In this document: piece after piece, positions 38,366-47,882 of the stretch
How positions within the stretch are numbered: the stretch's first letter is position 1
Layout: each line of letters begins with the position of its first letter
Origin: Thiobacillus sp.
GTDB taxonomy: Bacteria > Pseudomonadota > Gammaproteobacteria > Burkholderiales > Thiobacillaceae
Direction of reading: 5' to 3'
Assembly (NCBI GenBank): GCA_011391285.1
Contig: JAABQU010000011.1
Location: 1 to 50,124, forward strand
Length of the DNA: 50,124 nucleotides
Program-made: the position numbers and the translations under genes
Notes under the pieces: generated by a model
What the model saw: only the letters and a program-made list of their open reading frames with translations
Databases searched by the model: none
Told to the model about the DNA's origin: nothing

Positions 38366-39160
38366 ATGAATTTCCTTGCGGCTTCCATCGAATCGCTTGG
38401 CGCCAAGGTCGCCGGCTGGTTTACCGTCGGCTATGGCATGTTCGCCTTTCTGGTTCAGGCCCTGTTGCTGTTGCTGGACCGCACCACCTGGAACCGCGCC
38501 ACCTTCGACGTGGTGATCAAGCAGGTCTATTTCACCGCGGTGCAGATTCTGCACGTCTTCCTTGGCTACAGCCTGGTGATTTCGTGGCTGATCATCAGCA
38601 TCATCCTGTCCACCGCACGCGATTTCGGCCTCACCGAATTCGCCAGCGAAATGACCATCCGCGTGCTGGTGCTGGAACTGCTGCCCTTCCTGACTGCGCT
38701 CTTCATCGCATTGCGCTCCGGCAGCGCGATCAACACCGAAGTCGCGTTGATGCAGGTCAACAACGAATTGGATGCGCTGGCGCACTGCAAGGTTCCGCCG
38801 ATGCAGTTCGAGTTTCTGCCCCGTCTCATCGGCGGCGTGATTTCGGTCGTCACGCTGGCCGGCCTGGCAGGGCTCGTCGCACTGCTGCAGGGCTATCTCA
38901 CCATTTACGGCATGAGCACGGCGGGCTTTGAGCCGTACACCCAGACCATTGCAAAAATCTTCGACTTCAGGATCGTGGCGGGGCTCTTCCTCAAGTGCGT
39001 CCTGTTCGGGCTGGCGGTCACGCTGATCCCGGTCACCGCCGGGCTCGAAACGCCGAAAAAGCTGTTCATGGTTCCCGTCTCCGTGCTGCGCGGCATGATG
39101 CGGGTGTTCTTTGCCATCGTGGCGATCGAGGTGGTGTCATTAGCGCTCAAATACATCTGA
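38366..39160 (+). CDS. MlaE/YrbE-type permease of an MCE lipid transporter
   Basis: Inner-membrane permease, 264 residues with about five or six TM helices. The family-diagnostic region is ELLPFLTALFIALRSGSAINTEVALMQVNNELDAL, the counterpart of the MlaE ElGPxLtallvAgRxGsaixxElgtMxvteqiDAL pattern. The N-terminal amphipathic helix (MNFLAASIESLGAKVAGWF) also fits MlaE. Part of a plus-strand operon with a P-loop-less ABC-like protein, a MCE (MlaD-type) protein and a lipoprotein, arranged as in Mla systems. Divergent from the SH3-M48-cyclase operon. Confidence 0.88.
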   Translation: MNFLAASIESLGAKVAGWFTVGYGMFAFLVQALLLLLDRTTWNRATFDVVIKQVYFTAVQILHVFLGYSLVISWLIISIILSTARDFGLTEFASEMTIRVLVLELLPFLTALFIALRSGSAINTEVALMQVNNELDALAHCKVPPMQFEFLPRLIGGVISVVTLAGLAGLVALLQGYLTIYGMSTAGFEPYTQTIAKIFDFRIVAGLFLKCVLFGLAVTLIPVTAGLETPKKLFMVPVSVLRGMMRVFFAIVAIEVVSLALKYI

Positions 39161-39594
39161 CCCCGTTCGCCGACCGCGAAGCACTGCTGGCAGCGGTCGC
39201 GAACCTGCCCGATGACGTGGCACGGGTTGCGCTCGAACTGCCGTTGCGAGCGAACCTGTCGGCGGTCGACAACATTGCGCTGATTCCGCTTTATCAGCGC
39301 CATTACGGCGCCGCCGAATCGGTCCGGCAGGCGCAGGCCATTCTGGATCAGCTGGGGCATGCCGAAATCGCCCTGCTGCGCGACCCCGACATGACGCCAG
39401 CGCAGCGCTTCGTCACCCAACTGGCGCGCGCGCTCATCCTCAAGCGCCCCCGCCTGGTGATCGACCGGCCCGGCGCCATGCTTTACGATGTGCCCTATCC
39501 TGCCTTCATCCGGCAACTGGCGGAACAGGCCGAGATGACCGGCACCTGGGAAATTTTCGACTTCAGCTGGAACCAGGCACTTTATCAAGCATGA
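39139..39594 (+). CDS. ABC-ATPase-like protein without P-loop or catalytic Glu
   Basis: About 151 residues in the MlaF position of the MCE operon. It resembles the second half of an ABC ATPase: NLSAVDNIALIPLYQRHYG corresponds to the region after the Q-loop; the MTPAQRFVTQLARAL segment corresponds to LSGGQ-xx-RVALARAL; and RLVIDRP corresponds to Walker B, with Arg in place of the catalytic Glu. No Walker A exists upstream, because the frame there is antisense of no gene and simply shadows the permease. The start codon is uncertain: no ATG; candidates are ATT 39139 (AGGTGG upstream), CTG 39157 and GTG 38995. It overlaps the permease end and the MCE start. Likely a non-catalytic ABC scaffold. 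Confidence 0.72.
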   Translation: MSAQIHLTPFADREALLAAVANLPDDVARVALELPLRANLSAVDNIALIPLYQRHYGAAESVRQAQAILDQLGHAEIALLRDPDMTPAQRFVTQLARALILKRPRLVIDRPGAMLYDVPYPAFIRQLAEQAEMTGTWEIFDFSWNQALYQA

Positions 39595-40496
39595 ACAAAC
39601 TGCATTTCAAGGTCGGACTGTTTGCCGCGGCATCGCTGCTTCTCGCCGGCATCTTCCTGGTCTACCTGCTGCATGCACGCGGGTTTTTCGAAAACACCTT
39701 CCACCTGCAGCTTGCGGCTGCCAGCGCCGACGGCGTCGCTCCGGGTGTGCCGGTGGTGTTTTCCGGCATCGAAATCGGCCGCGTCACCACGCTGGGACTG
39801 AACGACAGCGGCGGCATCGTCATCCATACAGAATTTCTCGAGCGCAATGCCAAATGGCTGAAGGAGAACAGCACCTTCACTCTCGACAAGCCCTTCGTCG
39901 GCGGCGCCAAGATCCGTGTCGACTCGCCCGATCTCGATGCCCCCGCGCTTCCAGACAATTCGACCATGCTGCTGCTCAGCTCCGACATCAGCAAGGAAAT
40001 CCCGGCGCTGGTCGAGCGGGTGAAGGCGATCCTCGCCAACGTTGAGCACCTCACCCGCAAGGACGGCGAGCTCAACGCCACACTGGCCAACGCCAAGACC
40101 GTGACCGGACGCATGACCGGCGAATACGGCATGCTCGAAGGCCTGCTCGGCAGCCCGGAAAAGGCGCGCGCAGTGACCGACTCGCTCGACAATATCCGCG
40201 CCCTCATTACCAAGCTCGACGGCCTGGCAGTGAAGATGGACGGCGTGGCCGATGAGACCAAGGCCTCGCTGGTGCAGGTGCGGGCGCTGCTCGACGACGC
40301 GCAGTCCAGCCTGAAGAAAGCCGATGTCGTGATGGCCAATGCCGTCGAGATTTCCGCCAACGTCAAGGACGGCACCCAGGATCTCGCCGCGTTGCGCGCA
40401 GAGATCGACGATGCGGTACGCAAGGCCAACGCGCTGGTCAACGAGATCAACAAGAAATGGCCGTTCGCGCGCGACCCTGAGGTGAAGCTGCCATGA
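39591..40496 (+). CDS. MCE-domain protein, MlaD-type
   Basis: Substrate-binding component of an MCE lipid transporter, 301 residues. One N-terminal TM helix (LFAAASLLLAGIFLVYLL) anchors it in the inner membrane, followed by an MCE domain (about 35-115: GVAPGVPVVFSGIEIGRVTTL, LDKPFVGGAKIRV) and a long helical C-terminal part (about 140-290) with coiled-coil-like repeats. MCE proteins form hexamers that carry lipids across the periplasm. It overlaps the ABC-like gene by 4 bases and the lipoprotein gene by 4 bases. Confidence 0.92.
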   Translation: MNKLHFKVGLFAAASLLLAGIFLVYLLHARGFFENTFHLQLAAASADGVAPGVPVVFSGIEIGRVTTLGLNDSGGIVIHTEFLERNAKWLKENSTFTLDKPFVGGAKIRVDSPDLDAPALPDNSTMLLLSSDISKEIPALVERVKAILANVEHLTRKDGELNATLANAKTVTGRMTGEYGMLEGLLGSPEKARAVTDSLDNIRALITKLDGLAVKMDGVADETKASLVQVRALLDDAQSSLKKADVVMANAVEISANVKDGTQDLAALRAEIDDAVRKANALVNEINKKWPFARDPEVKLP

Positions 40497-41167
40497 AAAC
40501 CCTCTTCGCCCTCGCCAGTCTGATTTTGCTCGCCGCCTGCGGCAGCGGCGGCCCGCCTCCACCCGACTGGAAGGCCGATTCAGCCGATCTGATCGAGCGC
40601 TATCAGAAACATGCCCTGCTGGGTGAGAACACGCTGGCCGAGCGTTATTTCCAGCAGGCCGTCTCCGCCACCGGCGGCGCTGGCCGCGTCGCCGAAACCG
40701 CACGCCTGTGGCTGGTGCGCTGTACCACCCGCCGCGCCATGTTGATCGACGACGCCTGTGCCGAATACGCCGAACTGGCGGCCATGGCGCCGAACGCAGC
40801 GGACCAGGCCTATTACCAGTTCGTCACCCTACGCTGGGATGGCCTGGATGTCGCCCTGCTCCCTGAACAGCACCGCGATCTGGTGCGCACGCCGGCCGGC
40901 AAACGGCATGAAGTTCTGGGCCGGATCAATGACCCGCTGGCACGCCTGCTCGATGCGGGCCTGCTGGTGATGCGGCAGGAAGCCGATGCGGCCACGCTTG
41001 CGCTGGCGACGGAAACCGCCTCGGAGCAAGGCTGGCGGCAACCCCTGCTGACCTACCTGAAACTGCAGCAGGAACAGGCGGCAGCCCGGGGCGATGTTGC
41101 CGAACAGGCGCGGCTTGCCCGGCGCATTCAACTCGTCGAAGAGAGCCTTTTTCCTGCCAGAAAGTAG
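40493..41167 (+). CDS. Lipoprotein of the MCE operon
   Basis: 224 residues with a type II signal peptide: MKTLFALASLILLAACGSG, where LAAC is the lipobox and the mature protein starts at Cys. The mature domain is helical (TPR/Sel1-like spacing: ERYQKHALLGENTLAERYF, AYYQFVTLRW). In MCE systems such as PqiABC or Mla, a lipoprotein or soluble carrier makes the outer-membrane end; this protein fits that position but does not resemble PqiC in sequence to me. It overlaps the MCE gene by 4 bases and is the last of four coupled genes. Confidence 0.85.
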   Translation: MKTLFALASLILLAACGSGGPPPPDWKADSADLIERYQKHALLGENTLAERYFQQAVSATGGAGRVAETARLWLVRCTTRRAMLIDDACAEYAELAAMAPNAADQAYYQFVTLRWDGLDVALLPEQHRDLVRTPAGKRHEVLGRINDPLARLLDAGLLVMRQEADAATLALATETASEQGWRQPLLTYLKLQQEQAAARGDVAEQARLARRIQLVEESLFPARK

Positions 41168-41227
41168 CGCTGCCGCCGTGGTCGGCAACTGCTCTCGCAC
41201 ACGCCTGCCACGATGCCGAATTCCGCA

Positions 41228-41256
41228 TTGACAAGCCCACGACGCACGATTATCTT
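41228..41256 (+). promoter_or_regulatory. Sigma-70 promoter of the SCP2-like gene
   Basis: TTGACA (41228-41233) and TATCTT (41251-41256) are separated by a 17-base spacer, ideal spacing. The -35 is perfect and the -10 matches at four positions. The ATG lies 81 bases downstream of the -10, preceded by a strong AGGAGG (41327-41332). Confidence 0.72.
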
Positions 41257-41337
41257 GCGGCCTTCGCCTTCAATAGTATTTGCATACCAATAAGACGTAC
41301 CAAGGCGTAACCCGATATCAATCAAGAGGAGGCACCA

Positions 41338-41853
41338 ATGAAATTGAAATACACGACCATCGCGCTTGCGGCCCTGACCGTACTCGCAACCACAGCCCAT
41401 GCAGCACCCGCCATGATGTCCGCCGAGTGGACCGCGCAGGCGTGCGATGCCTGGAACAAGGACAACGTCCTGACCACCGGCCTCGCCGAAGGCTGGATCA
41501 AGAATGACAAGGGCCGCGGCTACAAGATCCTTCATCTCTATCGCACTGAATGCGGTGAAGAGACCCAGACCGAGCTGAAGATCATGGCCAAGGATGGCAA
41601 GGCCATGTGCGTTTACGGCGGCGCCGTCAAGAATGCCCAGATGGACCACGCTGTCGACTACACCATGCATGCCACCACCGATCGCTGGAACGAAATGGGC
41701 GCTGGCGAGTACGGTCCGATGCGGGCGATGATGTTCGGCCGCCTTAAGTTCACCGGCCCGAAAATGGAAGCCATGGGCGTGATGGGGCCCTTCGAGGCCT
41801 TCCTGCGTCTGCCGGGCAAAATCGCTGGCGACAAGGCCTGCCCCGCCAAGTAA
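41338..41853 (+). CDS. Exported SCP2 (sterol-carrier)-like protein
   Basis: 171 residues. Signal peptide MKLKYTTIALAALTVLATTA (cleaved near AHA). The mature part resembles the SCP2 lipid-carrier fold in the pattern ADYTMHATTDRWNEMGAGEY-like (here DYTMHATTDRWNEMGAGEYG), PMRAMMFGRLKFTGPKMEAM and the C-terminal hydrophobic helix. Four cysteines (QACDAW, TECGEE, AMCVYG, KACPAK) may form two disulfides in the periplasm. A strong promoter and ribosome-binding site suggest high expression. The preceding operon is an MCE lipid transporter, so a periplasmic lipid shuttle is a plausible but unproven role. Confidence 0.82.
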   Translation: MKLKYTTIALAALTVLATTAHAAPAMMSAEWTAQACDAWNKDNVLTTGLAEGWIKNDKGRGYKILHLYRTECGEETQTELKIMAKDGKAMCVYGGAVKNAQMDHAVDYTMHATTDRWNEMGAGEYGPMRAMMFGRLKFTGPKMEAMGVMGPFEAFLRLPGKIAGDKACPAK

Positions 41854-41872
41854 GCGGACGAAGCCACAAAAG

Positions 41873-41900
41873 AAAAGCCGGGAGCAATCCCGGCTTTTTT
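41873..41900. terminator. Bidirectional terminator between the SCP2-like gene and slyD
   Basis: AAAAGCCGGGA (41873-41883) pairs with TCCCGGCTTTT (41888-41898) around GCAA, an 11-bp stem with T residues on the plus strand and AAAA/TTTT on the minus, so it can serve both convergent genes. Confidence 0.9.
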
Positions 41901-41922
41901 ACGCCAATGAATCGCGCTCGGC

Positions 41923-42408
41923 TTAATGAACCGTTCCGGTCTTGACGTCGAGCGGCCGCCCGTTTCGGATTTCCTCGGGCGTCGCCTCGCGGATGTCCAT
42001 CACGTTCACCAGGCACGTCACCCTCTGCCCGGCCAGAGAGGGGTTGCCGTCCAAAGTCACCTTGCCGTCCTCGATTGCCGTGACGTAGAAGACCTTGGTC
42101 TCGCCGGCTTCATTCTCGAACATCACTTCAGCACCGATACGCCGAAATTGCGGCGGCACGTTCTCGATGCCGTCCTTGAACACCAGGCTCTCGTCGCGCA
42201 GCCCATAGCCTTCCTCCGGAGATAGCTTGATCTCGACCCGGTCGCCAACCTTGCGGCCCGCCACCGCTGCCTCGATTGCCGGCAAAATGCCGCTGTTGGC
42301 GCCCTGCACATAACCGACCGGGACGTCGTGCTGCTCGACGACCATGCCGCGCTCGTCAAGGATGGAATAGGTGATGTATACGAGTGCGTTGTTTGTTACG
42401 GTGACCAT
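41923..42408 (-). CDS. slyD: FKBP-type peptidyl-prolyl isomerase, SlyD-like
   Basis: Cytosolic prolyl isomerase and chaperone with an FKBP domain plus an insert-in-flap domain. The 161 residues fit: FKBP core start [39 protein letters not shown], the flap insert around [20 protein letters not shown], then [13 protein letters not shown] with the conserved N-P pattern. E. coli SlyD has a His-rich metal-binding tail; here the C-terminus (KTGTVH) is short and lacks it. Convergent with the SCP2-like gene. Confidence 0.92.
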   Translation of the reverse strand: MVTVTNNALVYITYSILDERGMVVEQHDVPVGYVQGANSGILPAIEAAVAGRKVGDRVEIKLSPEEGYGLRDESLVFKDGIENVPPQFRRIGAEVMFENEAGETKVFYVTAIEDGKVTLDGNPSLAGQRVTCLVNVMDIREATPEEIRNGRPLDVKTGTVH

Positions 42409-42515
42409 GCTGTCTCATCCTGAACCGTCTAAAAAAGCGCGGCGCCGTCGCCGGGTTGGCGTCGGCACCGCCCGCTTATGATACCTTCGAAGCCTGCCCC
42501 ACACACCGTTCAACG

Positions 42516-44168
42516 ATGAAACCCCTCAAGCACCTGCCCGCCTGGAAGGCACTGGAAGCGCACTTCAAGACCCTGCGGGGCTTCGACATGCGTGACGCAT
42601 TTCGCGAGGACGCCAGCCGTTTCGACCAGTTGTCGCTGCGCTGCGGCAACCTGCTGCTCGACTACTCGAAGAACCGCATCACTGCCGGCACGATGCAGCA
42701 CCTGATGCAGTTGGCGCGCGAATCCGAACTGGAGGCGATGCGCCACGCCATGTTCAGCGGTGAAAGGATCAACTTCACTGAAGATCGCGCGGTGCTGCAC
42801 ACGGCGCTGCGTGCGCCCGTGCGCCCACCGCTGGTGGTGGAGGGCGTGGATGTCGAGCGCGAGGTCGCAGCCGTGCTCGACCGCATGAAGCGCTTTGTCG
42901 AGTCCATCCACAACGGCAGCTGGCGCGGGCATACCGGAAAACCCGTCCGCAACGTGGTGAACATCGGCATTGGCGGCTCGGATCTGGGTCCCGCAATGGT
43001 GTGCCACGCGCTGGATCATTACGCGGTAGAAAGCGTGCGGGTGCATTTCGTCTCCAACCTCGATCCGGCGCATCTGGCCAGCACGCTCGCGCATCTGGAT
43101 CCTGAAACCACGCTGTTCATCGTCGCCTCGAAAACCTTCACCACGCTGGAAACCCTGGCCAACGCCAACTCGGCCAAGGCTTGGCTGCTGGCCGCACTGC
43201 GTGAGCCTGCGGCGGTGGCGCGGCATTTCGTGGCGCTGTCGACCAACGCGCAGGCGGTGGAAGCGTTCGGCATCGATCCAGAGAACATGTTCATCTTCTG
43301 GGATTGGGTCGGCGGACGCTACTCGCTGTGGTCGGCAATCGGCCTGTCGATCGCACTGCAGATCGGCTGGGGCAATTTCCAGGCACTGCTGGCAGGCGCC
43401 CATGCGATGGACACCCATTTCAGGGAAGCGCCGCTGGAAGCCAACATGCCGGTGATCCTCGGCATGCTCGGCATCTGGTACGCCAACTTCTGGGACACCG
43501 ATACCTATGGCGTGTTCCCTTACGACCAGCGCCTGCGCCTGCTGGTGCCCTTCCTGCAGCAACTCGACATGGAGTCGAACGGCAAGAACGTTAACCGTGC
43601 AAACAAGCAGGTCAACTACAACACCGGCCCCATCGTCTGGGGCGCGCCCGGCACCAACGGCCAGCATGCTTTTTTTGAACTGGTGCACCAGGGCACGCGG
43701 CTGATCCCGACCGACTTCCTGGTGGCGGCGGTCAACCCCACGCCGCTGGCCGACCAGCACGAATGGCTCCTCGCCAATTGCCTCGCGCAGACCGAGGCCT
43801 TGCTGAAAGGCAAATCGCGTGCGGTGGCCGAAGCCGAGCTGATCGCCCAGGGCATGCGCCGCGAAGACGCGAAGGCACTGGCGCCGCACAAGGTGTTTCC
43901 CGGCAACCGGCCCAGCAACACCCTGCTCTATCAGAAGCTCGACCCGCATACGCTCGGCATGCTGCTCGCGCTCTACGAGCACAAGGTGTTCGTGCAAGGC
44001 GTGATCTGGCAGATCAACAGTTTCGACCAGTGGGGGGTCGAGCTCGGCAAACAACTGGCACCACCGATCCGCGCCGAACTCAATCCGCAGCGCGTGATCG
44101 GCGAGCACGACGGCTCCACGCTCGGGCTCATCGCCGACATCCGTCGGCGGCGCGGGCTTAGTACCTGA
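42516..44168 (+). CDS. pgi: Glucose-6-phosphate isomerase
   Basis: Cytosolic enzyme interconverting glucose-6-phosphate and fructose-6-phosphate. Start at ATG 42516 ([17 protein letters not shown]), 550 residues, normal length. The phosphate-binding [11 protein letters not shown], the PGI signature [15 protein letters not shown], and the active-site [14 protein letters not shown] and [14 protein letters not shown] are in place. A 5' extension of 20 codons is possible but not conserved in style. Its last 11 bases overlap the end of the DUF4139 gene on the other strand. Confidence 0.98.
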   Translation: MKPLKHLPAWKALEAHFKTLRGFDMRDAFREDASRFDQLSLRCGNLLLDYSKNRITAGTMQHLMQLARESELEAMRHAMFSGERINFTEDRAVLHTALRAPVRPPLVVEGVDVEREVAAVLDRMKRFVESIHNGSWRGHTGKPVRNVVNIGIGGSDLGPAMVCHALDHYAVESVRVHFVSNLDPAHLASTLAHLDPETTLFIVASKTFTTLETLANANSAKAWLLAALREPAAVARHFVALSTNAQAVEAFGIDPENMFIFWDWVGGRYSLWSAIGLSIALQIGWGNFQALLAGAHAMDTHFREAPLEANMPVILGMLGIWYANFWDTDTYGVFPYDQRLRLLVPFLQQLDMESNGKNVNRANKQVNYNTGPIVWGAPGTNGQHAFFELVHQGTRLIPTDFLVAAVNPTPLADQHEWLLANCLAQTEALLKGKSRAVAEAELIAQGMRREDAKALAPHKVFPGNRPSNTLLYQKLDPHTLGMLLALYEHKVFVQGVIWQINSFDQWGVELGKQLAPPIRAELNPQRVIGEHDGSTLGLIADIRRRRGLST

Positions 44169-45600
44169 CGCGCACGCGGTAGCTCAGCGTCGTCTTGCCC
44201 TCGGCGGGCACGCTCACTTTCCATTCGGCAGTGCCAGACGCCGCCTTGGTGTGCGGCTGCGATTCGGAAACCATGGTCCAATCCCCCGGCATCGGCTCAC
44301 GCACGGTGACCGTCACCGCTTCCGGCTTGGCGTTCTTCAGCACGATTTCATACGCCGACTCGAACACATAGTTGTAGCGACTGGTGCCGGCCAGCTTCTG
44401 GAAGGCGGTCTGCTTCTTGTCGGCGGTCAAGTCGAACGCATCGCCCAGCTTCAGGCGAACGGTTTCGTTCTTCGGCGTATGGTCGATGCGATCCTCGCCG
44501 ACGAACTGTGCATTGCCCTGGCCGTCCTTCTTGTAAACCCGGACCACCCCTTTCGGCAGCGGAATCCCGAGGCCTTCGCCCTTGTTGTCGAACTCGACGA
44601 ACACACCCACCTTGATTTTCTGTCCCAACTCGCCGTGCTGGCCCGAGTAGTAATAATTGGCGCCTTCGAGCAGGAATTCCTTCTTCACCGGCACCCGCGT
44701 CGCGGACATCAGCGCAACCTGCTTGGTCTGGTTCTCCGCCAGCGTGGTCGGGCGCTGCAGCGTGTAGAGATGGTATTCGAACAGGGACTCCTGCTGCATT
44801 TCGGCCGCGTCGGCCACCTTGCTCGCCATCGCCATGGTCGCGCGCGACAACGGCTCGGCATCGCGCACGCGGTTGAGATCACCTGCCACCAGTTGCAGTT
44901 TGGCGTTGGGGTAAGCCGCGCCGCTCTGGTTGGTGAGCGTCACCCAGCCGTTCAGATCGAGCCGGTCGTCGTCGGCACTGAGTTCGGCCACATAATCGGC
45001 GCGCCAGGACAGCCCGCCGGTGAGGTAGGACAGCTCCAAATTCTGCGGGCCGGCCACCGGATTGACCAGCGAGATCACCAGCGTGGGCTTGTCGCGCAGC
45101 GTGTCGGGCACGCCGGGAAACGCGAGCCGGCCTGGCACGCCGGTTTCGATTCGGTCGGCGTACTTCAGCACGACGCCACCGGTGGTCGCCAGTACGGTGG
45201 CGGTGTCGCGGGTTTCCGCGCCGGTGGTGGGGTGGGTGCGAATGACACTGACCTCGCGCCCGATATACTTTTCGAGCAACTTCTGCGGGGTCAGCAAGTC
45301 GAAGTCGAAATTCTGCTCCTGCAATCGAAACCCGGCGGGGTTCGACAGGTTGCGCAGTTGGGCAGTCTCCGGGCGCATCTGCGCTGATACCTCGCGCCAC
45401 GCCAGCTGGTTTGAATCGCGTGCAAGCCCGACCCTGCGCGCATCCTTCACCAGTGCCAGATTGTCGTTGTAGATGGTGACCGCCACACCTTGCTGATCGC
45501 CTGCAGTGCTGACGACTTCATCACGCGGCGCGGCCCAACTGGCGGCAGAGGCTGCCATCAGTCCAACGATCATCGTGTTCAGCAGTTTTTTCTTCAACAT
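44158..45600 (-). CDS. Exported DUF4139-domain protein
   Basis: 480 residues from ATG 45600, which has GGAG upstream and begins a signal peptide ([20 protein letters not shown], cleaved near AWA). The mature protein is mostly beta, with the DUF4139 features [17 protein letters not shown] at the N-terminus, [20 protein letters not shown] in the centre and a C-terminal immunoglobulin-like [20 protein letters not shown]. Proteins of this kind are exported or mucoid-related (MuiA-like) but their function is not known. Divergent from the HDOD gene, with 103 bases between. Confidence 0.9.
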   Translation of the reverse strand: MLKKKLLNTMIVGLMAASAASWAAPRDEVVSTAGDQQGVAVTIYNDNLALVKDARRVGLARDSNQLAWREVSAQMRPETAQLRNLSNPAGFRLQEQNFDFDLLTPQKLLEKYIGREVSVIRTHPTTGAETRDTATVLATTGGVVLKYADRIETGVPGRLAFPGVPDTLRDKPTLVISLVNPVAGPQNLELSYLTGGLSWRADYVAELSADDDRLDLNGWVTLTNQSGAAYPNAKLQLVAGDLNRVRDAEPLSRATMAMASKVADAAEMQQESLFEYHLYTLQRPTTLAENQTKQVALMSATRVPVKKEFLLEGANYYYSGQHGELGQKIKVGVFVEFDNKGEGLGIPLPKGVVRVYKKDGQGNAQFVGEDRIDHTPKNETVRLKLGDAFDLTADKKQTAFQKLAGTSRYNYVFESAYEIVLKNAKPEAVTVTVREPMPGDWTMVSESQPHTKAASGTAEWKVSVPAEGKTTLSYRVRVRY

Positions 45601-45703
45601 ATTGGTCTCCAGTGCACTTTTCGGCAAACAGGAATGATGACCGAACCACGCCAAAAAGGGTTCGCCGCGCTAGAATGATCGTACTACTCCCGCAGTAAAT
45701 GCC

Positions 45704-46996
45704 ATGAGCTCAGACGATCCCCATCCATCACGAATCACCGGCGGCGGCATCAATACCCGCGAAAAAGAGCAGCCCGTGGTGGTGACCCAAATGTTGGGCA
45801 TCGACAATGGCGCGCCGATTCGCGAGGAGACCCTGCGCGCACGCTTTTTATCGTTTGACCCCCTGTTCGACTCCGCCTCCAATCTGGTTGCCCACCAGTT
45901 GGTGTTGCGTGGACGCACAGCGCCTGTCGATGGGCCCGCGACGCTTCGTCAAATGGACGAAGACATGCTGCTGACGGGCCTCTATTCCCTGACGCAAGGC
46001 GGCTTGAGCAACGAGTTGCCCCTCCTGGTGTCGATCTCTACGGATGTCCTGTTCAGCGATGTTCCGCAACAAATCAATCACCCCAAGTTGATCTGGTGCG
46101 TTGCACTCGACAACGAGCAGCATCTGGCGCGTGCCTTGGCACTTCAGGATGCCGGCCTGACGATCTGCCCCACGCTCAATCGCAAGAATCCGATCGTGCA
46201 GGACAGTGCCACCGCCTGGCGCTACCTGGGCTGCCACGCCGATGACGTCCCGCCCAAAGTTGCGGCACGTCTGATCGTGAGCGGGGTTCGGCACTCGAAC
46301 GTCCAGGCACGCTGGCCTGAGAGCACCTGGTTCAAGGGCAGCTATTTTTCCGGCGATACCCAGCCCGCAGAAATCAACCACGACCAGGCGGTGCAGCTGG
46401 ACCTGCTGGCCATTGCCTTGCGCGGATCCGCCGATACGCTGGTGCAATTCTTCAGGCTGAACCCGGACATGGCACCTCGCCTGCTCGCCATCGCCAATTC
46501 CCAGGTCGGCGGCTTGAGCCGCCCCGCTGAATCGGCCGCCCACGCGCTGGTCATGCTGGGTCCGCAACGTTCCAGCCGGGTGGCAGCACTGCTGGCACTG
46601 GCTGGCGCCCATCCGACCGAAGCAACCCGCCAGTACGCCGTAACGGCCCTGACGCGGGCCCTGTTCATGGGAAAAATCACCCGCCTGGGCGCCCCCGCCG
46701 AAAGTTCGGCTGCCGCGTTTGAAATCGGCCTGTTGTCGATTGCGCCGCATGCGCTTTCTCTGCCGATTGAAAAACTCATCCGCAAGCTGGGGCTGCCGGC
46801 GACCACCGCGCGTGCGCTGACCTCACACCCCACGCCGGAAGGCGCCTTGCTCAAGCTGACCCATGCCTGTGAAGTCAATGACGTCGACACCCTGGCCAAG
46901 TACGCGCAGCAACTGCATATTCCGCTGCATCAGATTTCCGTTGCCTACCTCGACGCGCTGATCGCAGCCTCGGCGCTTGACGAAGCTCTGCACTGA
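45704..46996 (+). CDS. Degenerate EAL plus HDOD-domain protein (YuxH-like)
   Basis: 430-residue cytosolic protein. The N-terminal half (about 45-240) is an EAL fold without the catalytic motif: the EAL position reads HQLVLRG with Gln for Glu, and the metal-binding residues I looked for are missing; SWFKGSYFSGD-like WFKGSYFSGD stands for the usual QGY segment. The second half (about 245-420) is an HDOD domain (LLAIANSQVGGLSRPAESAAHALVMLG). YuxH-type proteins act as c-di-GMP-independent signal adapters; here enzymatic activity is unlikely. A terminator follows at 47022. Confidence 0.88.
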   Translation: MSSDDPHPSRITGGGINTREKEQPVVVTQMLGIDNGAPIREETLRARFLSFDPLFDSASNLVAHQLVLRGRTAPVDGPATLRQMDEDMLLTGLYSLTQGGLSNELPLLVSISTDVLFSDVPQQINHPKLIWCVALDNEQHLARALALQDAGLTICPTLNRKNPIVQDSATAWRYLGCHADDVPPKVAARLIVSGVRHSNVQARWPESTWFKGSYFSGDTQPAEINHDQAVQLDLLAIALRGSADTLVQFFRLNPDMAPRLLAIANSQVGGLSRPAESAAHALVMLGPQRSSRVAALLALAGAHPTEATRQYAVTALTRALFMGKITRLGAPAESSAAAFEIGLLSIAPHALSLPIEKLIRKLGLPATTARALTSHPTPEGALLKLTHACEVNDVDTLAKYAQQLHIPLHQISVAYLDALIAASALDEALH

Positions 46997-47021
46997 CCGT
47001 CTCGTTTCACCGCAAAATCAG

Positions 47022-47066
47022 CAAACCCGCCTGGCCGTAATACGGCCCGGCGGGTTTTGTTTTTGA
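47022..47066 (+). terminator. Rho-independent terminator after the EAL-HDOD gene
   Basis: AAACCCGCCTGGCCGTA pairs with TACGGCCCGGCGGGTTT, a long stem with a single mismatched position, followed by TTGTTTTTG on the plus strand. It separates the signalling gene from the exonuclease. Confidence 0.88.
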
Positions 47067-47105
47067 GTTGGAATAAAATGGCGGTTTTGCTTGCGCGCCT
47101 GCCCC

Positions 47106-47882
47106 ATGCATCCCACCCTGGTTTTCGACATTGAAACAATTCCCGACCTTGCCGGGTTCGCCGCAGTCAACGGCATAGACGAGGCCGCGCTGCCGCAGGC
47201 CGAGTTGGCAGAGATGGCGCTGCTCGCCCGCCGCCAGAAGACCGGCAGCGACTTCATGCCGCATCATCTGCACCGTATCGTCGCCATTTCCTGCGTGCTG
47301 CGCAGCGGTGACCAGCTCAAGGTGTGGTCGCTGGGCGAACCCGACAGCAGCGAGGCCGAACTGATCCAGCGTTTTTACGACGGCATCGAGCGCTATACCC
47401 CGCAACTGGTGTCATGGAATGGCGGCGGCTTCGATCTGCCCGTGCTGCATTACCGCGCGCTGATTCACGGCATCGCGGCGGCCCGCTACTGGGACTGGGG
47501 CGACGACGACAAGGAATTCAAGTGGAACAGCTACCTGGGGCGCTACCACACCCGCCATCTCGACCTGATGGATGTGCTGGCGATGTTCCAGCCGCGCGCC
47601 AATGCCCCGCTCGACCAGATGGCCAAGCTGTGCGGCTTTCCCGGCAAGCTGGGGATGGACGGCTCCAAGGTGCTGGACGCCTTCCAGAGAGGCGAGATCG
47701 ACGCCATCCGCAACTACTGCGAAACCGACGTGATGAATACCTGGCTGGTCTACCTGCGCTTCCAGAAAATGCGCGGCACGCTGACCGAAGCCGCCTACGC
47801 TGCCGAGATCGAACTCGCGCGCAGCACCGTGCAGTCCCACCCCGCCCCGCACTGGCAGGAATTCCTGGCAGCCTGGTCATGA
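47106..47882 (+). CDS. PolB-like 3'-5' exonuclease-domain protein
   Basis: DEDD-superfamily nuclease, 258 residues from ATG 47106 ([18 protein letters not shown]); a start at 47091 adds only five residues. Exo I motif is FDIETIPD with both acids; Exo II is [16 protein letters not shown]; Exo III is [17 protein letters not shown]. This is the family of predicted exonucleases related to the PolB proofreading domain, without a polymerase. Its substrate is unknown to me. Its stop overlaps the rlmD start by 4 bases (ATGA), so the two are coupled. Confidence 0.9.
   Translation: MHPTLVFDIETIPDLAGFAAVNGIDEAALPQAELAEMALLARRQKTGSDFMPHHLHRIVAISCVLRSGDQLKVWSLGEPDSSEAELIQRFYDGIERYTPQLVSWNGGGFDLPVLHYRALIHGIAAARYWDWGDDDKEFKWNSYLGRYHTRHLDLMDVLAMFQPRANAPLDQMAKLCGFPGKLGMDGSKVLDAFQRGEIDAIRNYCETDVMNTWLVYLRFQKMRGTLTEAAYAAEIELARSTVQSHPAPHWQEFLAAWS

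Noticed and set aside
38995..39138. GTG start of the ABC-like gene deep inside the permease gene
   Set aside because: It would add residues that are an out-of-frame copy of the permease and have no ABC features.
42510..44108. 532-residue minus-strand open frame opposite pgi
   Set aside because: Antisense to the well-supported pgi gene; no motifs.
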